Part shown: piece by piece, positions 1 to 8,741 of the stretch | Numbering within the stretch: the first letter of the stretch is position 1 | How the letters are laid out: each line of letters opens with the position of its first letter | From: Oscillospiraceae bacterium | GTDB lineage: Bacteria > Bacillota > Clostridia > UMGS1810 | DNA: 31,800 bases | Assembly (NCBI GenBank): GCA_021629085.1 | Contig: JAJXRJ010000004.1 | Coordinates: 57,225 to 89,024 of the forward strand | Reading direction: 5' to 3' | Notes under the pieces: model-generated | Databases searched by the model: none | The model's input: the letters and a program-made list of their open reading frames with translations, nothing else | Told to the model about the DNA's origin: nothing | Translations under genes and position numbers: made by a program

Positions 1-2
1 AG

Positions 3-839
3 CATATTTACTGTGACAAGCCGCTGGCGGCAAACGACGCGGAGGCGCGCGAGATTGTGGCGTGTGAAAAGGAAAGCAAAAGCATTTGCCAAATGACCTT
101 TCAAACCCGGTTTATTCCGGCGGTGATGCGCGCAAAAGAACTGTTTGAGGCAGGGCGGATTGGCAAAGTGCTGTCCTTTTCAGCGCGCTATCTGCATTCG
201 GGCTCGGTGGATCCAAACCGGCCGATTGGCTGGAAGCAGGACCAGGCACTGAGCGGCGGTGGCGTGCTGATGGATTTAGGGCCGCATGTATTAGATGTGC
301 TGTGCCACCTCATGGGGGAGGTTTGTGGGCTTTGGTGCCAAACGCAGGTGCTGTATCCAAAGCGCCCGGATAAATCCGGTAATCTGGTGCCCATCACCGC
401 AGAGGACGCGGCATATTTGACCCTTCAAATGAAAAACGGCGCGCTGGGCACGGTCACGTTATCCAAAATTGCAACCGGCACCAATGATGAGCTGGCATTT
501 GAAATTTATGGCGACAAAGGCGCAGTGCGGTTTCAGCTGATGGATTTAAACTGGCTGGAATTTTTTGACAACACCCTACCCGAAGCGGCCTTGGGCGGCG
601 AGCGGGGGTTCCGGCGGATTGAATGTGTGCAGCGGTTTTGCCCGCCGGGCGGAACCTTTCCCAGCTCCAAAAGCGCCATTGGCTGGACACGGGGGCATGT
701 GCATTGCCTGTATCACTTTTTGATGTGTGTGGCAGCCGGCAAAAAGCCCAGCCCATCCTTTTTAGAGGGCGCGTATGTGCAGTATTTGATTGAGCAGGCA
801 TACGCCGCTGCAAGGGAAGAAACCTTTCGGAAGGTATAA
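3..839 (+). CDS. Gfo/Idh/MocA family oxidoreductase, 5' end outside the window
   Basis: NAD(P)-dependent sugar or cyclitol dehydrogenase-like protein. The reading frame is already open at base 3, so the start and the N-terminal Rossmann glycine motif lie upstream of the window. The first residues contain CDKPLA, the family's catalytic-lysine motif (usually EKP). A second family signature, GGGVLMDLGPHVLDVL, follows around residues 80-95 of the fragment and carries the conserved Asp and His of the C-terminal alpha/beta domain. The C-terminal part is about the usual length and ends naturally at TAA. A GTG at 57 could be mistaken for a start, but it lies after the catalytic motif and cannot be the real one. 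Substrate cannot be told. The next gene is convergent and the two share a terminator. Confidence 0.88.
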   Translation, partial: HIYCDKPLAANDAEAREIVACEKESKSICQMTFQTRFIPAVMRAKELFEAGRIGKVLSFSARYLHSGSVDPNRPIGWKQDQALSGGGVLMDLGPHVLDVLCHLMGEVCGLWCQTQVLYPKRPDKSGNLVPITAEDAAYLTLQMKNGALGTVTLSKIATGTNDELAFEIYGDKGAVRFQLMDLNWLEFFDNTLPEAALGGERGFRRIECVQRFCPPGGTFPSSKSAIGWTRGHVHCLYHFLMCVAAGKKPSPSFLEGAYVQYLIEQAYAAAREETFRKV

Positions 840-868
840 AATAAGCCGCGCTTTTCGCGCGGCTTATT
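840..868. terminator. Bidirectional rho-independent terminator
   Basis: A 12-bp perfect stem (840-851 with 857-868, core AAGCCGCGC) closes a 5-base loop. On the minus strand the stem is followed by TTATTTT-like sequence; on the plus strand the T tract is weak. It sits one base past the S41 protease stop and right after the oxidoreductase stop, so it probably serves both convergent genes. Confidence 0.8.
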
Positions 869-869
869 G

Positions 870-2045
870 TTATGATTCATTTAAAATGGAGATTGCTTTT
901 TGCAGCTGCACATCGTCCTTGTGCGCAATTTCTGAAATGTTTAACTCCGAAAGCGCTTCCGGCAAATCCAGCTCCACATCGGGCGTTATGCCCACTTTAT
1001 GAATGCACTCCCCGCTGGGGGTGTAATATTTAGCGGTTGTAATTTTTGCCATGGAGTGGTCATCCAGCTGAAAGATGGACTGCACCACGCCTTTTCCAAA
1101 GGTTTTGGTGCCGACAAGCGTGGCTTTTTTATGGTCGCGCAGCGCGCCTGCAAGCACTTCGGATGCGCTGGCAGTGCTGCCGTTGACCAAAACACAGATG
1201 GGCAAATCGAGTTTTTGGCTGTCCGTCGCCTGATAAACCTCTTCATTGCCGTTTTTATCCCGCACAGTGAGGATAACGCCGGAATCCAAGATGCGGTCCG
1301 CAATGGCGGTTACACAGTCCAGCGTGCCGCCGGGATTGCTTCGAAGATCGATTATAATGCCTTTCGCATTGGCGTTTTGCACTGCATCCACACACGCTGC
1401 AAACTGCTCATCGGCATGGCCCTCAAACGAGGAAATGCGAATATAGCCAATGTTGCCCAGCATTTCACTTTTGGCGTTGATAATCGTAATTTTTTCGCGT
1501 TTAACTGTGATATCAAGCGTTTCTTCGCCGCGCTTGATGGTAAGCGTCACCGAATCGTTGCCGGATGTTTTAATCATATTAATCGCTTCGTTGTAATTGT
1601 CAATTCCAACGTCGGTGCCGTCCACTTTTATGATTTTATCGCCAGGCAAAATGCCCGCCTTTGCTGCAGGGGAGTCGTCGTATGGGCTTAAAACTGTGAT
1701 GAGGTCATCTTCGTCTAAGTACACCTCAATGCCAATCCCCTCATAATCGCCCTCCACCATTAGCTCATAGTTCTCAAATTCTTCGCTGCCAATATAGGCG
1801 GTATAGTCGTCGCCCACACCTGCCATAAAACCGGTCAGCGCAAATTCTTCCATTTGGTTTTTATCATAATCCCCGATGTAATATCTGTCAATCAGCCGTT
1901 CCACCTTGTCAAGCTTTGCCAGCGTACTGCTTTGGGTGCCCACAACAGCGTGAAACAGCAATCCGCTGCCAAACGTGAGGTAAAACAGGGTCGTGACGAC
2001 AAAGGTGGCAACAACGGTTATGACAATATGCTTTTTTTGATACAT
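870..2045 (-). CDS. ctpA: S41 carboxy-terminal processing protease (CtpA/CtpB-like)
   Basis: Membrane-anchored serine protease acting outside the membrane on C-termini of exported proteins. One N-terminal membrane helix (about residues 6-28) is followed by a linker helix, a PDZ domain (about 90-170, with SPAAKAGILPGDKI) and the S41 core. The core carries IIDLRSNPGG, then STASASE with catalytic Ser293 (first Ser of SASE), and GTKTFGKGVVQ with Lys318 and Gln322. The 25-residue Ser-Lys spacing matches B. subtilis CtpB, so the protease looks active. The ATG at 2045 is preferred over an upstream TTG, which lies inside the GAGGAG ribosome site. It is the last gene of the ftsE-ftsX-M23 operon, 18 bases after the hydrolase gene. 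This suggests it trims or degrades the division hydrolase (inference). Confidence 0.93.
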   Translation of the reverse strand: MYQKKHIVITVVATFVVTTLFYLTFGSGLLFHAVVGTQSSTLAKLDKVERLIDRYYIGDYDKNQMEEFALTGFMAGVGDDYTAYIGSEEFENYELMVEGDYEGIGIEVYLDEDDLITVLSPYDDSPAAKAGILPGDKIIKVDGTDVGIDNYNEAINMIKTSGNDSVTLTIKRGEETLDITVKREKITIINAKSEMLGNIGYIRISSFEGHADEQFAACVDAVQNANAKGIIIDLRSNPGGTLDCVTAIADRILDSGVILTVRDKNGNEEVYQATDSQKLDLPICVLVNGSTASASEVLAGALRDHKKATLVGTKTFGKGVVQSIFQLDDHSMAKITTAKYYTPSGECIHKVGITPDVELDLPEALSELNISEIAHKDDVQLQKAISILNES

Positions 2046-2063
2046 GAAAAAACGTCTCCTCAA

Positions 2064-3176
2064 TTATTGAACATAGGAAAGCGGATTGACAGCCGTGCCA
2101 TTGACGCGCACCTCAAAGTGCACATGCGGGCCGGTAGAAACGCCGGTAGAGCCGCATTTTGCAATGACCTGCCCGCGTTCGACCGATTGCCCGACCGACA
2201 CAAGCAGTGCGTCGTTGTGCGCATACAGTGTGACAAGCCCGCCGCCGTGGTCAATCATAATATAATTTCCATAGCCGCTGTTCCAGCTTGCAACAATCAC
2301 CCTTCCAGATTCGGCAGCCACAACGTTTGACCCGCGCGGGGAACCGATATCAAGCCCGGCATGCGAACTGCTTGCACCTGCAGTGGGCCGGTTTCTGGGG
2401 CCGAAATAGGAGGTGATATTGGTGGTTGCGGCAGGCCACAAAAGCTGACCGCCGGTGTAAACCGTATTTTGTGAAGTTAAGTTGTTGGCTGCACGCCAGG
2501 CGGCTTCTTCCGCGGCTTTTGCCTTCTGATACTCTTCTTCGTATGCTTCTAAGTCTGCTTCTAATTCCCGCATCAACTGGTCGTTGCGGTCAATTTTTTC
2601 CTGTAAGATTTGCTTTTGTGCTTCGTTGTCGGAAAGCAGGGACTGCTGGTTTTCCTTTTCCTGCTCCAGTTCTGCTTTGAGCGTTTCAATTTCGGTTTCC
2701 ACCGCTTTTAATCTATCCAAAAGTGTGCTGTCGTAATCAGCAACTGCCTGAATCACTTCCACCCTGGTCAAAAGGTCGGAAAATGATTTGGAGTTAAACA
2801 GCACTTCCAGATAGGAAACCGGGCCTTTTTCCACCATGATTTTCACGCGTTTTTGATAGGCCTTGTTTTGCTGATCACTTTTTTCCTGCGCATCGGTCAG
2901 CTCCAGCTCTTTTTGCTCAATTTTTTGCGATGTATCTGCAATTTGAAGCTCTAAATCGTGAATTTTTAAGTAGACGTCATTAATTTCAGCGTCCAGCTGT
3001 TCGCGCTCTGCCGCATTGGCAGACTGCTGTTCTTTGACGCCCTCTATTTCCTCCTGAATTTCCTTGGAGGTCTTTTCCGCGCCGGCGGTGGAAATGAAAA
3101 CAGAAGCGATAATCAGGCCTGCAAACGAAACCAGCGCCGCCCATGTACAAATTTTTACCCAAAGTCGATTTCTCAT
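2064..3176 (-). CDS. Coiled-coil M23 peptidoglycan hydrolase, EnvC/PcsB-like FtsEX partner
   Basis: Exported 370-aa murein hydrolase or hydrolase activator. An N-terminal hydrophobic helix (about residues 8-30) is a signal peptide or anchor. Residues ~35-235 are charged and Glu/Gln/Lys-rich, with heptad character typical of the coiled coil that docks on FtsX. The C-terminal ~100 residues are a LytM/M23 domain: HAGLD gives His272 and Asp276, YAH is near 320, and GPHVHFE gives His351 and His353. All zinc ligands and catalytic residues are present, unlike the degenerate M23 domain of E. coli EnvC, so this copy may cut peptidoglycan itself. It starts at an ATG with TGAGGA eight bases upstream, ten bases after ftsX. 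FtsEX probably gates its activity at the septum. Confidence 0.92.
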   Translation of the reverse strand: MRNRLWVKICTWAALVSFAGLIIASVFISTAGAEKTSKEIQEEIEGVKEQQSANAAEREQLDAEINDVYLKIHDLELQIADTSQKIEQKELELTDAQEKSDQQNKAYQKRVKIMVEKGPVSYLEVLFNSKSFSDLLTRVEVIQAVADYDSTLLDRLKAVETEIETLKAELEQEKENQQSLLSDNEAQKQILQEKIDRNDQLMRELEADLEAYEEEYQKAKAAEEAAWRAANNLTSQNTVYTGGQLLWPAATTNITSYFGPRNRPTAGASSSHAGLDIGSPRGSNVVAAESGRVIVASWNSGYGNYIMIDHGGGLVTLYAHNDALLVSVGQSVERGQVIAKCGSTGVSTGPHVHFEVRVNGTAVNPLSYVQ

Positions 3177-3186
3177 AGGTTTTTCC

Positions 3187-4083
3187 TCACACCTTTAAGT
3201 ATTTTCGAATGGAGACGGCACTGCCAACCATGCCCAGCCCCAAGCCTAAAACGGCATAGGAGATGGCAATGGCGGGCGCCATTTCCCAAAAGCTTTTTAA
3301 CGATACCACTTGCCCCATCGTGTTTTCATTTAAAATTGCAGTTTGGAGCGCCGTGTAAACATACTGTGTGGCAAAAAAGGCGAGAACCGCAGAAATAAGC
3401 CCCACAATGATGCCCTCAACCACAAATGGGCCGCGGATATAGGAATCAGTGGCGCCCACATATTTCATGATGTTGATTTCTTTGCGCCGGTTGTGCACCG
3501 TGAGCTTAATGGTATTGGATATAATAAATATACTGATGAGCGCAAAAATTATGACCACCCAAATCGAAATATTTTTCACCAGGCGGGTAGAATTTTCAAT
3601 GATATTGATAAGCCCCTGACGGTTGTCCACCGATTGGATCCCTTCAATTTTAGAAAGCGCATCAGCCACTTCGTCGGCATGGGAAATGTCGGTGAGCGTA
3701 ATCTGGAACGAATCGCTAATCACCTCATCCGGCACGCCTTCAAAGGATTCTCTCTGCTCGGGGTCTAAATCTTTTTTAAAATTGTCAAAAATTTCTTTTC
3801 CGGTGACAAATGTTTTGTCTTTTATGTAAGAAATGTCATCGATTTGACTGCTGATATCAGAAATGATGGCTTCCTCTGTGATGGTTTCATCCAAATATGC
3901 CTGAAGCTGGCACTGGTCGGCAATCTGCTCTCCGAGATAATTGACATTGATGGTTAAAATGGCGAACACGCCAAAAATAAACAGGCAAAAAATGACCACA
4001 ATCATCGATGCAATACTCATCAAACCGTTTTTTACAACCGACGAGGTCGCTTCAGAGGTAAAGCGTCTAAGCGTTCTGAACAT
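3187..4083 (-). CDS. ftsX: Cell division protein FtsX
   Basis: Permease half of the FtsEX ABC-type complex, which passes cytoplasmic ATP hydrolysis by FtsE to an extracellular peptidoglycan hydrolase. The 298-aa protein has four membrane segments: one near residues 20-45, a long extracellular loop (about 50-180), then three near 190-290. The FtsX signature NIMKYVGATDSYIRGPF lies before TM3. I chose the ATG at 4083: it has AGGTGG eight bases upstream, gives the usual ~297-aa family length and starts MFRTLRR. The longer open frame to 4137 would lie inside ftsE. The gene overlaps the ftsE end by 17 bases, indicating translational coupling. Confidence 0.95.
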   Translation of the reverse strand: MFRTLRRFTSEATSSVVKNGLMSIASMIVVIFCLFIFGVFAILTINVNYLGEQIADQCQLQAYLDETITEEAIISDISSQIDDISYIKDKTFVTGKEIFDNFKKDLDPEQRESFEGVPDEVISDSFQITLTDISHADEVADALSKIEGIQSVDNRQGLINIIENSTRLVKNISIWVVIIFALISIFIISNTIKLTVHNRRKEINIMKYVGATDSYIRGPFVVEGIIVGLISAVLAFFATQYVYTALQTAILNENTMGQVVSLKSFWEMAPAIAISYAVLGLGLGMVGSAVSIRKYLKV

Positions 4084-4759
4084 AGTTATATCCACCTCGT
4101 TTTTCATCCCGGGCAATGAGGCCCTTGTCAATTTCAATCACTCGTTTTTGCATGGAGTCCACAATCCGGTCCGCATGCGTTGCCATCACAACCGTTGTCC
4201 CGCGTTTGTTGATGTCGTCTAACAGCTGCATGATGCCGGCGGCAGTTTCAGGATCGAGATTGCCAGTCGGCTCGTCTGCAATGAGCACGCAGGGGTTGTT
4301 GACAATGGCGCGCGCAAGCGCCACCCGCTGCTGTTCGCCGCCTGAGAGCTCAGAAGGCCGCATTTTCGCCTTGGAAGTCAGCCCCACCATGGAGAGCACA
4401 TTGGGTACGTTGCGGCGGATTTCTTTGTTGGAAGCGCCTACGATTTCCATGGCGTAGGCTACGTTGTCAAACACATTTTTGTTTGGCAGCAGGCGGAAAT
4501 CCTGAAACACCACGCCGATACGGCGCCGGAAATAGGGGATTTGACGGCGTTTTAACGCGCCGATGTCCACATCGTCAATGACAATTTTGCCGGATGTGGG
4601 GACGATTTCACGCATCATGAGCCGCACCAGTGTGGATTTTCCTGCCGCGCTGGATCCCACCAAAAAGACAAACTCTCCTTTTTCGATAAAGAGGTCTACG
4701 TTTTCGAGCGCTTTTACCCCGTTATCATATGTCATACTAACATTGCTAAATAAAATCAC
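4067..4759 (-). CDS. ftsE: Cell division ATP-binding protein FtsE
   Basis: ATPase half of FtsEX. The 230-aa nucleotide-binding domain is complete: Walker A GSSAAGKST (about 36-44), Q-loop VFQDFRLLP, ABC signature LSGGEQQRVALARAI, Walker B VLIADEPTGNLD and an H-loop in ATHAD. The N-terminus MILFSNVSMTYDNGVKAL is typical of FtsE. Translation starts at a GTG (4757-4759) with AGGTG nine bases upstream, 13 bases after the pucR-like stop. The order ftsE-ftsX-hydrolase is classical. Confidence 0.96.
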   Translation of the reverse strand: MILFSNVSMTYDNGVKALENVDLFIEKGEFVFLVGSSAAGKSTLVRLMMREIVPTSGKIVIDDVDIGALKRRQIPYFRRRIGVVFQDFRLLPNKNVFDNVAYAMEIVGASNKEIRRNVPNVLSMVGLTSKAKMRPSELSGGEQQRVALARAIVNNPCVLIADEPTGNLDPETAAGIMQLLDDINKRGTTVVMATHADRIVDSMQKRVIEIDKGLIARDEKRGGYNYVQNA

Positions 4760-4772
4760 GGTTTGCTACACC

Positions 4773-5855
4773 TCAAATCTTAATTGTGTTGGATTGCAAA
4801 TATTTGTTGACCATCATGGCTACTTTAAAGATGATGGCTTCGTCAAAGATTCTAAGGTCGAGCCCAGTAATCTTTTGTATTTTATCCAGCCGGTACACCA
4901 GTGTATTGCGGTGTACATAGAGCTGCCGGGAAGTCTCAGAAACATTTAAGTTGTTTTCAAAGAATTTTTGAATGGTGAACACAATTTCCTGATCCAAATC
5001 TTCAATGGAGCCTTTTTTAAATACCTCGCTTAAAAAAAGCTCGCACAACGTGGTGGGGAGTTGATAAATGAGCCGGCCGATCCCCAGGTTTTCATAGCTG
5101 ACCACAGCCTTTTCGTTGTCAAATACCTTGCCCACCTCAAGCGCCACCCGCGCCTCTTTATATGACCGGGCAATCTCGCGCACATTGTCCACCAGCGTGC
5201 CAATGCCAATATTTACTTTAATTAAGCTTTCCGACATGAGGTTGTTATAGATGGTGTGGGCGATATCGCCGAGCATCACCTCTTCATCGTCCGCAAAGCT
5301 TTTTACCAGTACAAGCGACGTCTCGTCCAGATTGACAATAAAGTCGTTCTGCTTGTCGGGAAACATGTTTTCTACGATTTCAAAGAAGGAAAAGTCGGTT
5401 TCCTGGTCGGATTTGATAAGATAAACCGCGCGGCGGCCATCAATGGGAAAGTGCAGCTCCGCCGCTTTGGCCAACACATCGCCGGGCAGGATGTTGTCTA
5501 AAATGATATTTTTAATAAAGTTGGTGCGGTCGTGCTTGTCGTCATAAATGGATTTTACGCCGGCAAATGCCACCTCTAAAATATTGGCATAGTTTTTTGC
5601 CAGTGTGTCGTCACCCTGTACAAACACGATATAGTCCACCCGGTTTAAATTGAGCACTGGTTTATATGTAAACCCGCTGTAGGTAAAAATATCGGTGTTG
5701 TCTTCTGTAAAGCTCAGCACACAGTTTAAATCGTTATTGGAAATGCAGCCTTCCTTGCTGGAAATGACAAAGCCGCCGTCTGCAATGATGCCGACGTTGC
5801 GGTTCATTACTTCATGCATCTGCTGGGTCATTTGCTGCAAAAACCTTGCATTCAT
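4773..5855 (-). CDS. PucR/CdaR-type transcriptional regulator
   Basis: A 360-aa cytoplasmic regulator. The C-terminal ~60 residues are the PucR-type helix-turn-helix: NLNVSETSRQLYVHRNTLVYRL, then KIQKITGLDLR. The N-terminus (QQMTQQMHEVMNRNVGIIAD) resembles the sugar-diacid recognition domain of CdaR, and the middle fits the GGDEF-like fold common in this family. The ATG start has GAGGTG five bases upstream. It is the first gene of the ftsEX-M23-S41 operon, 13 bases before ftsE, so it probably controls that operon or a cell-wall related regulon. The effector is unknown; a sugar-acid ligand would be a guess from family membership. Confidence 0.85.
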   Translation of the reverse strand: MNARFLQQMTQQMHEVMNRNVGIIADGGFVISSKEGCISNNDLNCVLSFTEDNTDIFTYSGFTYKPVLNLNRVDYIVFVQGDDTLAKNYANILEVAFAGVKSIYDDKHDRTNFIKNIILDNILPGDVLAKAAELHFPIDGRRAVYLIKSDQETDFSFFEIVENMFPDKQNDFIVNLDETSLVLVKSFADDEEVMLGDIAHTIYNNLMSESLIKVNIGIGTLVDNVREIARSYKEARVALEVGKVFDNEKAVVSYENLGIGRLIYQLPTTLCELFLSEVFKKGSIEDLDQEIVFTIQKFFENNLNVSETSRQLYVHRNTLVYRLDKIQKITGLDLRIFDEAIIFKVAMMVNKYLQSNTIKI

Positions 5856-5882
5856 TCCATCACCTCATCATCATTATCTTCT

Positions 5883-5911
5883 ATAATAATAGTTTCTCAA
5901 AGAATTTGCAA
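5883..5911 (-). promoter_or_regulatory. Sigma-A-type promoter of the pucR-like/ftsEX operon
   Basis: On the minus strand TTGCAA (5906-5911) and TATTAT (5883-5888) are separated by 17 bp, about 30 bases upstream of the regulator start. Match is 4/6 and 5/6. Confidence 0.55.
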
Positions 5912-6037
5912 GTAAAACGCGACAATTTTTTCACAGTGTCACATAAATTGATTCCTCTACATCATATAACATTTTCCGGCAGAAAATGTTAAGAAATTGT
6001 TAACTTTATAAAAATAACGCCCATCCGTAATACAACA

Positions 6038-6069
6038 ACAAGGCAGTAGATAACGCTCTGCTGCCTTGT
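6038..6069 (-). terminator. Terminator after the SLH protein gene
   Basis: A 13-bp stem with one G-U pair (6038-6050 with 6057-6069, core ACAAGGCAG) closes a 6-base loop. On the minus strand it is followed by TGTTGTATTA, a modest T-rich tail. It starts nine bases past the SLH gene stop. Confidence 0.65.
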
Positions 6070-6077
6070 AAAGCATG

Positions 6078-7688
6078 TTATTGGAAAATATCGGTTAGCC
6101 GCACCGCCGCGGAATCGATATACAAATCAAGCGGGATCCGGTCGGTTACCAGCTCTACAAAAAACGAGTCGCCGGCGTTTAAAGAAACCTCTGCCTGCAC
6201 ATCATACTGTCCGCCAAATACCGATGCAAGCGATTGTCCGCTGGCTGTGAGGACATCCAGTTTTACCCGCATGGCAAGTGAACTTCCCGTGTCGCAAACC
6301 AAGGAGGGGTAGAAGGTAAACGAAAGCTCTGCGCCTTTTGACGCCGCGGTTATTTGCAGCTCTTGCAGCATATCGGTGAACATACGCACAGAGCCCATGG
6401 TGTTGATGTAGCTGCTTCGTGCTTTGCCGTTTCCAAGCGGCTTTTCATATACCGCATTGTCCACGCCTTCTAAAATGTACATGTAATCTTTTGCGTTTGC
6501 GGGATAACTGAGAAAATCCTTGCGCAGCGTTTCATTGTGTACGCCGCCGCTGTAAGAAGCCTTGGTGCCAATTGCATGATCAATCTGCAAAAGCATGCAG
6601 GCAATATCTTTCATGGTCACGGCGCGGTCCGGTTCTAACCGGCCGTCGCCATAGAGAAATACGCCTTTTTCACAGGCAAATGACAGACAGCGTTCCATAG
6701 CCCGGTTGGCAGGCGATGCGTCGGAATACATGGCTTCCCCCTTCATTGTAAGCGAAGAGGTGGAAAGCTTAAATGCATTGTAAACCAGCTCTGCCAAGGT
6801 ATCGCCAACCGTTGCGGGCACGTCGGCAAACGCTTCGGTGAGCGGTGTATCGCCCAGGCATTCGTTGTGAACGACAAAGAGGTCGCGGGCATACTCGTGT
6901 GCAAACGGCGTTTCGGCCAGCACATTTTTATAGGTGAGATAATATTCACGCGCACCCAGCCGAAGTGCCGCGCGTGCCATTTCTCCGTTGGTCACCGTCT
7001 CGTCCGGCGCATAGGGACGGTCAAAAATGGGATAGCTCAAAAATACCGTTTCCAAAATTTCGGGTGAAACGGTGTCAACAAAGTTGACAGGTACAGGATT
7101 GGAGCCCAATTCTCTTGCACGCACCACCAAGGCCGCTGCTTCTGCACGGGTCAGCGTGTCGGACAGCCGCAGATTGAGACCGTTGTCACCGCAAAGGATT
7201 CCGTTGGTATACGCCCATGCGGCGGCGTCTGGATTGGTGGATTGACTGGTGATGACAGCAGGCGCCAAAACGCCGGTTACACTGCCTCCCCGCTTCCAGA
7301 TGAGCGTGAGTACATCCTGCCGCGTGATAGGGGTGTCAGGCAAAAAGAATCCGTCCACCGCATCCAGGCCGGAGGACATCACATAGTCATATGCCCAGTG
7401 GTCGGAGGGAACGTCGGGAAAATCCTGCGTATACAGAGTGGGCCCTTTCCCAATCATTTTTACAAATTCTGCCCGGGTAACCGTATCCTCCGGATGAAAC
7501 AAACCGTCTTCATAGCCATTTATGGTGCCGTCTGCAATGAGCTGCGCAATGGGGGCTTCTGCCCAGTGGCCTTCCAAATCCGGGAAAGCGGCGGCAAAGG
7601 CAACATCCGTACAAAATATGGCAGTGAAAAGAAACAGAAAGGCAAAAAGCAAGCTGAGAAAGTTTGTTTTACGAATGAGAGACTGCAC
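6078..7688 (-). CDS. Secreted SLH-domain surface protein
   Basis: An exported protein of about 536 aa. The signal peptide runs to about residue 33 (hydrophobic core FLSLLFAFLFLFTAIF, then VAFAAA). Three S-layer homology domains follow: FPDLEGHWAEAPIAQLIADG with TRAEFVKMI, FPDVPSDHWAYDYV with TRQDVLTLI, and DAAAWAYTNGILCGDNG with TRAEAAALV. Two weaker SLH-like stretches (YAPDETVTNGEMARAAL and LEPDRAVTMKDIACML) come later. SLH domains usually bind pyruvylated secondary wall polymer. The last ~160 residues match nothing I recognise. I chose the GTG at 7688 because GGAG lies eight bases upstream; the ATG at 7706 has no such site. The gene lies 51 bases after the HprK-like gene without a terminator, so the two are likely co-transcribed. 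Confidence 0.88.
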   Translation of the reverse strand: MQSLIRKTNFLSLLFAFLFLFTAIFCTDVAFAAAFPDLEGHWAEAPIAQLIADGTINGYEDGLFHPEDTVTRAEFVKMIGKGPTLYTQDFPDVPSDHWAYDYVMSSGLDAVDGFFLPDTPITRQDVLTLIWKRGGSVTGVLAPAVITSQSTNPDAAAWAYTNGILCGDNGLNLRLSDTLTRAEAAALVVRARELGSNPVPVNFVDTVSPEILETVFLSYPIFDRPYAPDETVTNGEMARAALRLGAREYYLTYKNVLAETPFAHEYARDLFVVHNECLGDTPLTEAFADVPATVGDTLAELVYNAFKLSTSSLTMKGEAMYSDASPANRAMERCLSFACEKGVFLYGDGRLEPDRAVTMKDIACMLLQIDHAIGTKASYSGGVHNETLRKDFLSYPANAKDYMYILEGVDNAVYEKPLGNGKARSSYINTMGSVRMFTDMLQELQITAASKGAELSFTFYPSLVCDTGSSLAMRVKLDVLTASGQSLASVFGGQYDVQAEVSLNAGDSFFVELVTDRIPLDLYIDSAAVRLTDIFQ

Positions 7689-7739
7689 AAATATCACTCC
7701 AATCATTCAAATTTCTATGAAAAGCCAGCAAAAAGCTGT

Positions 7740-8594
7740 TCAAATTTGCAAGGTTTGTTTTACAAGCTCCACCGCCTCTTGTGAAATATTGCACGAGAGC
7801 AGATAGATGGGGGTCGTGGACAAAAGCTTGTCCGCACGCTCCAAACAGGCGGCCATATAGGGTTTTAAAATGGGTTTCCGAATGTCGTCCAGCAGGCGTG
7901 GGATGGCTTGGGTAGGTGAGAGGCGGACCATTTTGTTTGTTTTGCTGCGCTCTAAAAATACCACGGCTTTTAGTGGGACCTGCTGGTTTTGATTGATGCC
8001 GCTGGAACCTGCGAACGGTGTGCCGCAGATGATGGGAAGCTGGTTGTCAAAATAGATGGCAGGTGCGTCGTCGTTGATGATTTCTACATCAGGATAGAAT
8101 TGTTTCCAAAGGCCAGTGTGCGTGGATTTTCCCGTTCCGGACGCCGCTGAGAATACAATGCCACATCCGCGGTAGGAGATAGCAGAGCCGTGCAGCACAA
8201 AGCCTTTATTTAGCAGATAGGAATACGAAAAACATTCCGCAAGCATAAACTGTGCGGATAGATAGGTTTTGGTGTCCATCAAATCTTCTAAATTCCAGGC
8301 TTCCATTGTGGCATGCCTTGCAGGCTTGTCCATATGCAGTGCCAAAAGCGGCTGCTCTACACCTTTGGAGATACGGTACATTGCCATGCCAGACGGCTCG
8401 TTTTGATAGTAACAGTGCCGGTATGGGCCGCAAAGACTGCCTTTGGGCGCTGGGATGTGATTATTTTCCGCATATTGGATAAAAAGGTCTGCTGGGCCAT
8501 CTGCATCCACCATATAGGGGCTTATCTGCGCAACCACTTCAGGATAAACGATGCCAGACAGCTGTACGTGATAATTTGCAATTTTTAAACGCAT
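7740..8594 (-). CDS. HPr-kinase-like (PadeK-type) ATP-binding protein of a RiPP-like locus
   Basis: A 284-aa protein related to the C-terminal kinase domain of HPr kinase. Visible motifs are Walker A ASGTGKST (151-158), INDDAPAI with Asp175-Asp176 (Walker-B/catalytic region) and GTPFAGSSGI (191-200), followed by VPLKAVVFLERS. The ~130-residue N-terminal part is unlike the true HprK N-domain, and no HPr gene is nearby. Proteins of this type occur beside PqqD-like proteins in lasso peptide clusters such as paeninodin, where the kinase phosphorylates the precursor's C-terminal serine. The gene lies just downstream of the 55-aa peptide gene, whose penultimate residue is Ser. A peptide-kinase role is therefore plausible but inferred. 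ATG start with GGAGT upstream. Confidence 0.75.
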   Translation of the reverse strand: MRLKIANYHVQLSGIVYPEVVAQISPYMVDADGPADLFIQYAENNHIPAPKGSLCGPYRHCYYQNEPSGMAMYRISKGVEQPLLALHMDKPARHATMEAWNLEDLMDTKTYLSAQFMLAECFSYSYLLNKGFVLHGSAISYRGCGIVFSAASGTGKSTHTGLWKQFYPDVEIINDDAPAIYFDNQLPIICGTPFAGSSGINQNQQVPLKAVVFLERSKTNKMVRLSPTQAIPRLLDDIRKPILKPYMAACLERADKLLSTTPIYLLSCNISQEAVELVKQTLQI

Positions 8595-8708
8595 AATAAC
8601 TCCAAATAAAAATTTAGCGCAAATATCCCTTCCTATATATGAGCCTTCTTCTGTTTGTCTAGGCCGGCAGGAAACGGGAAATTTGCGCGGAAATTAGGGA
8701 AGTTTAAA

Positions 8709-8732
8709 ATGGGCGGGTTAAAAACCCGCCCA
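8709..8732 (-). terminator. Terminator between the small peptide gene and the HprK-like gene
   Basis: A perfect GC-rich stem of about 10 bp (GGGCGGGTT at 8711-8719 with AACCCGCCC at 8723-8731, plus one A-T pair) has a 3-base loop. On the minus strand ATTTTAAA follows. It lies 10 bases past the peptide stop and should uncouple peptide mRNA levels from the downstream kinase gene. Confidence 0.8.
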
Positions 8733-8741
8733 AAATGGACA

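Noticed and set aside
999..1691. Plus-strand frame antisense to the S41 protease
   Set aside because: The S41 catalytic motifs are on the minus strand; the antisense product is low-complexity and without motifs.
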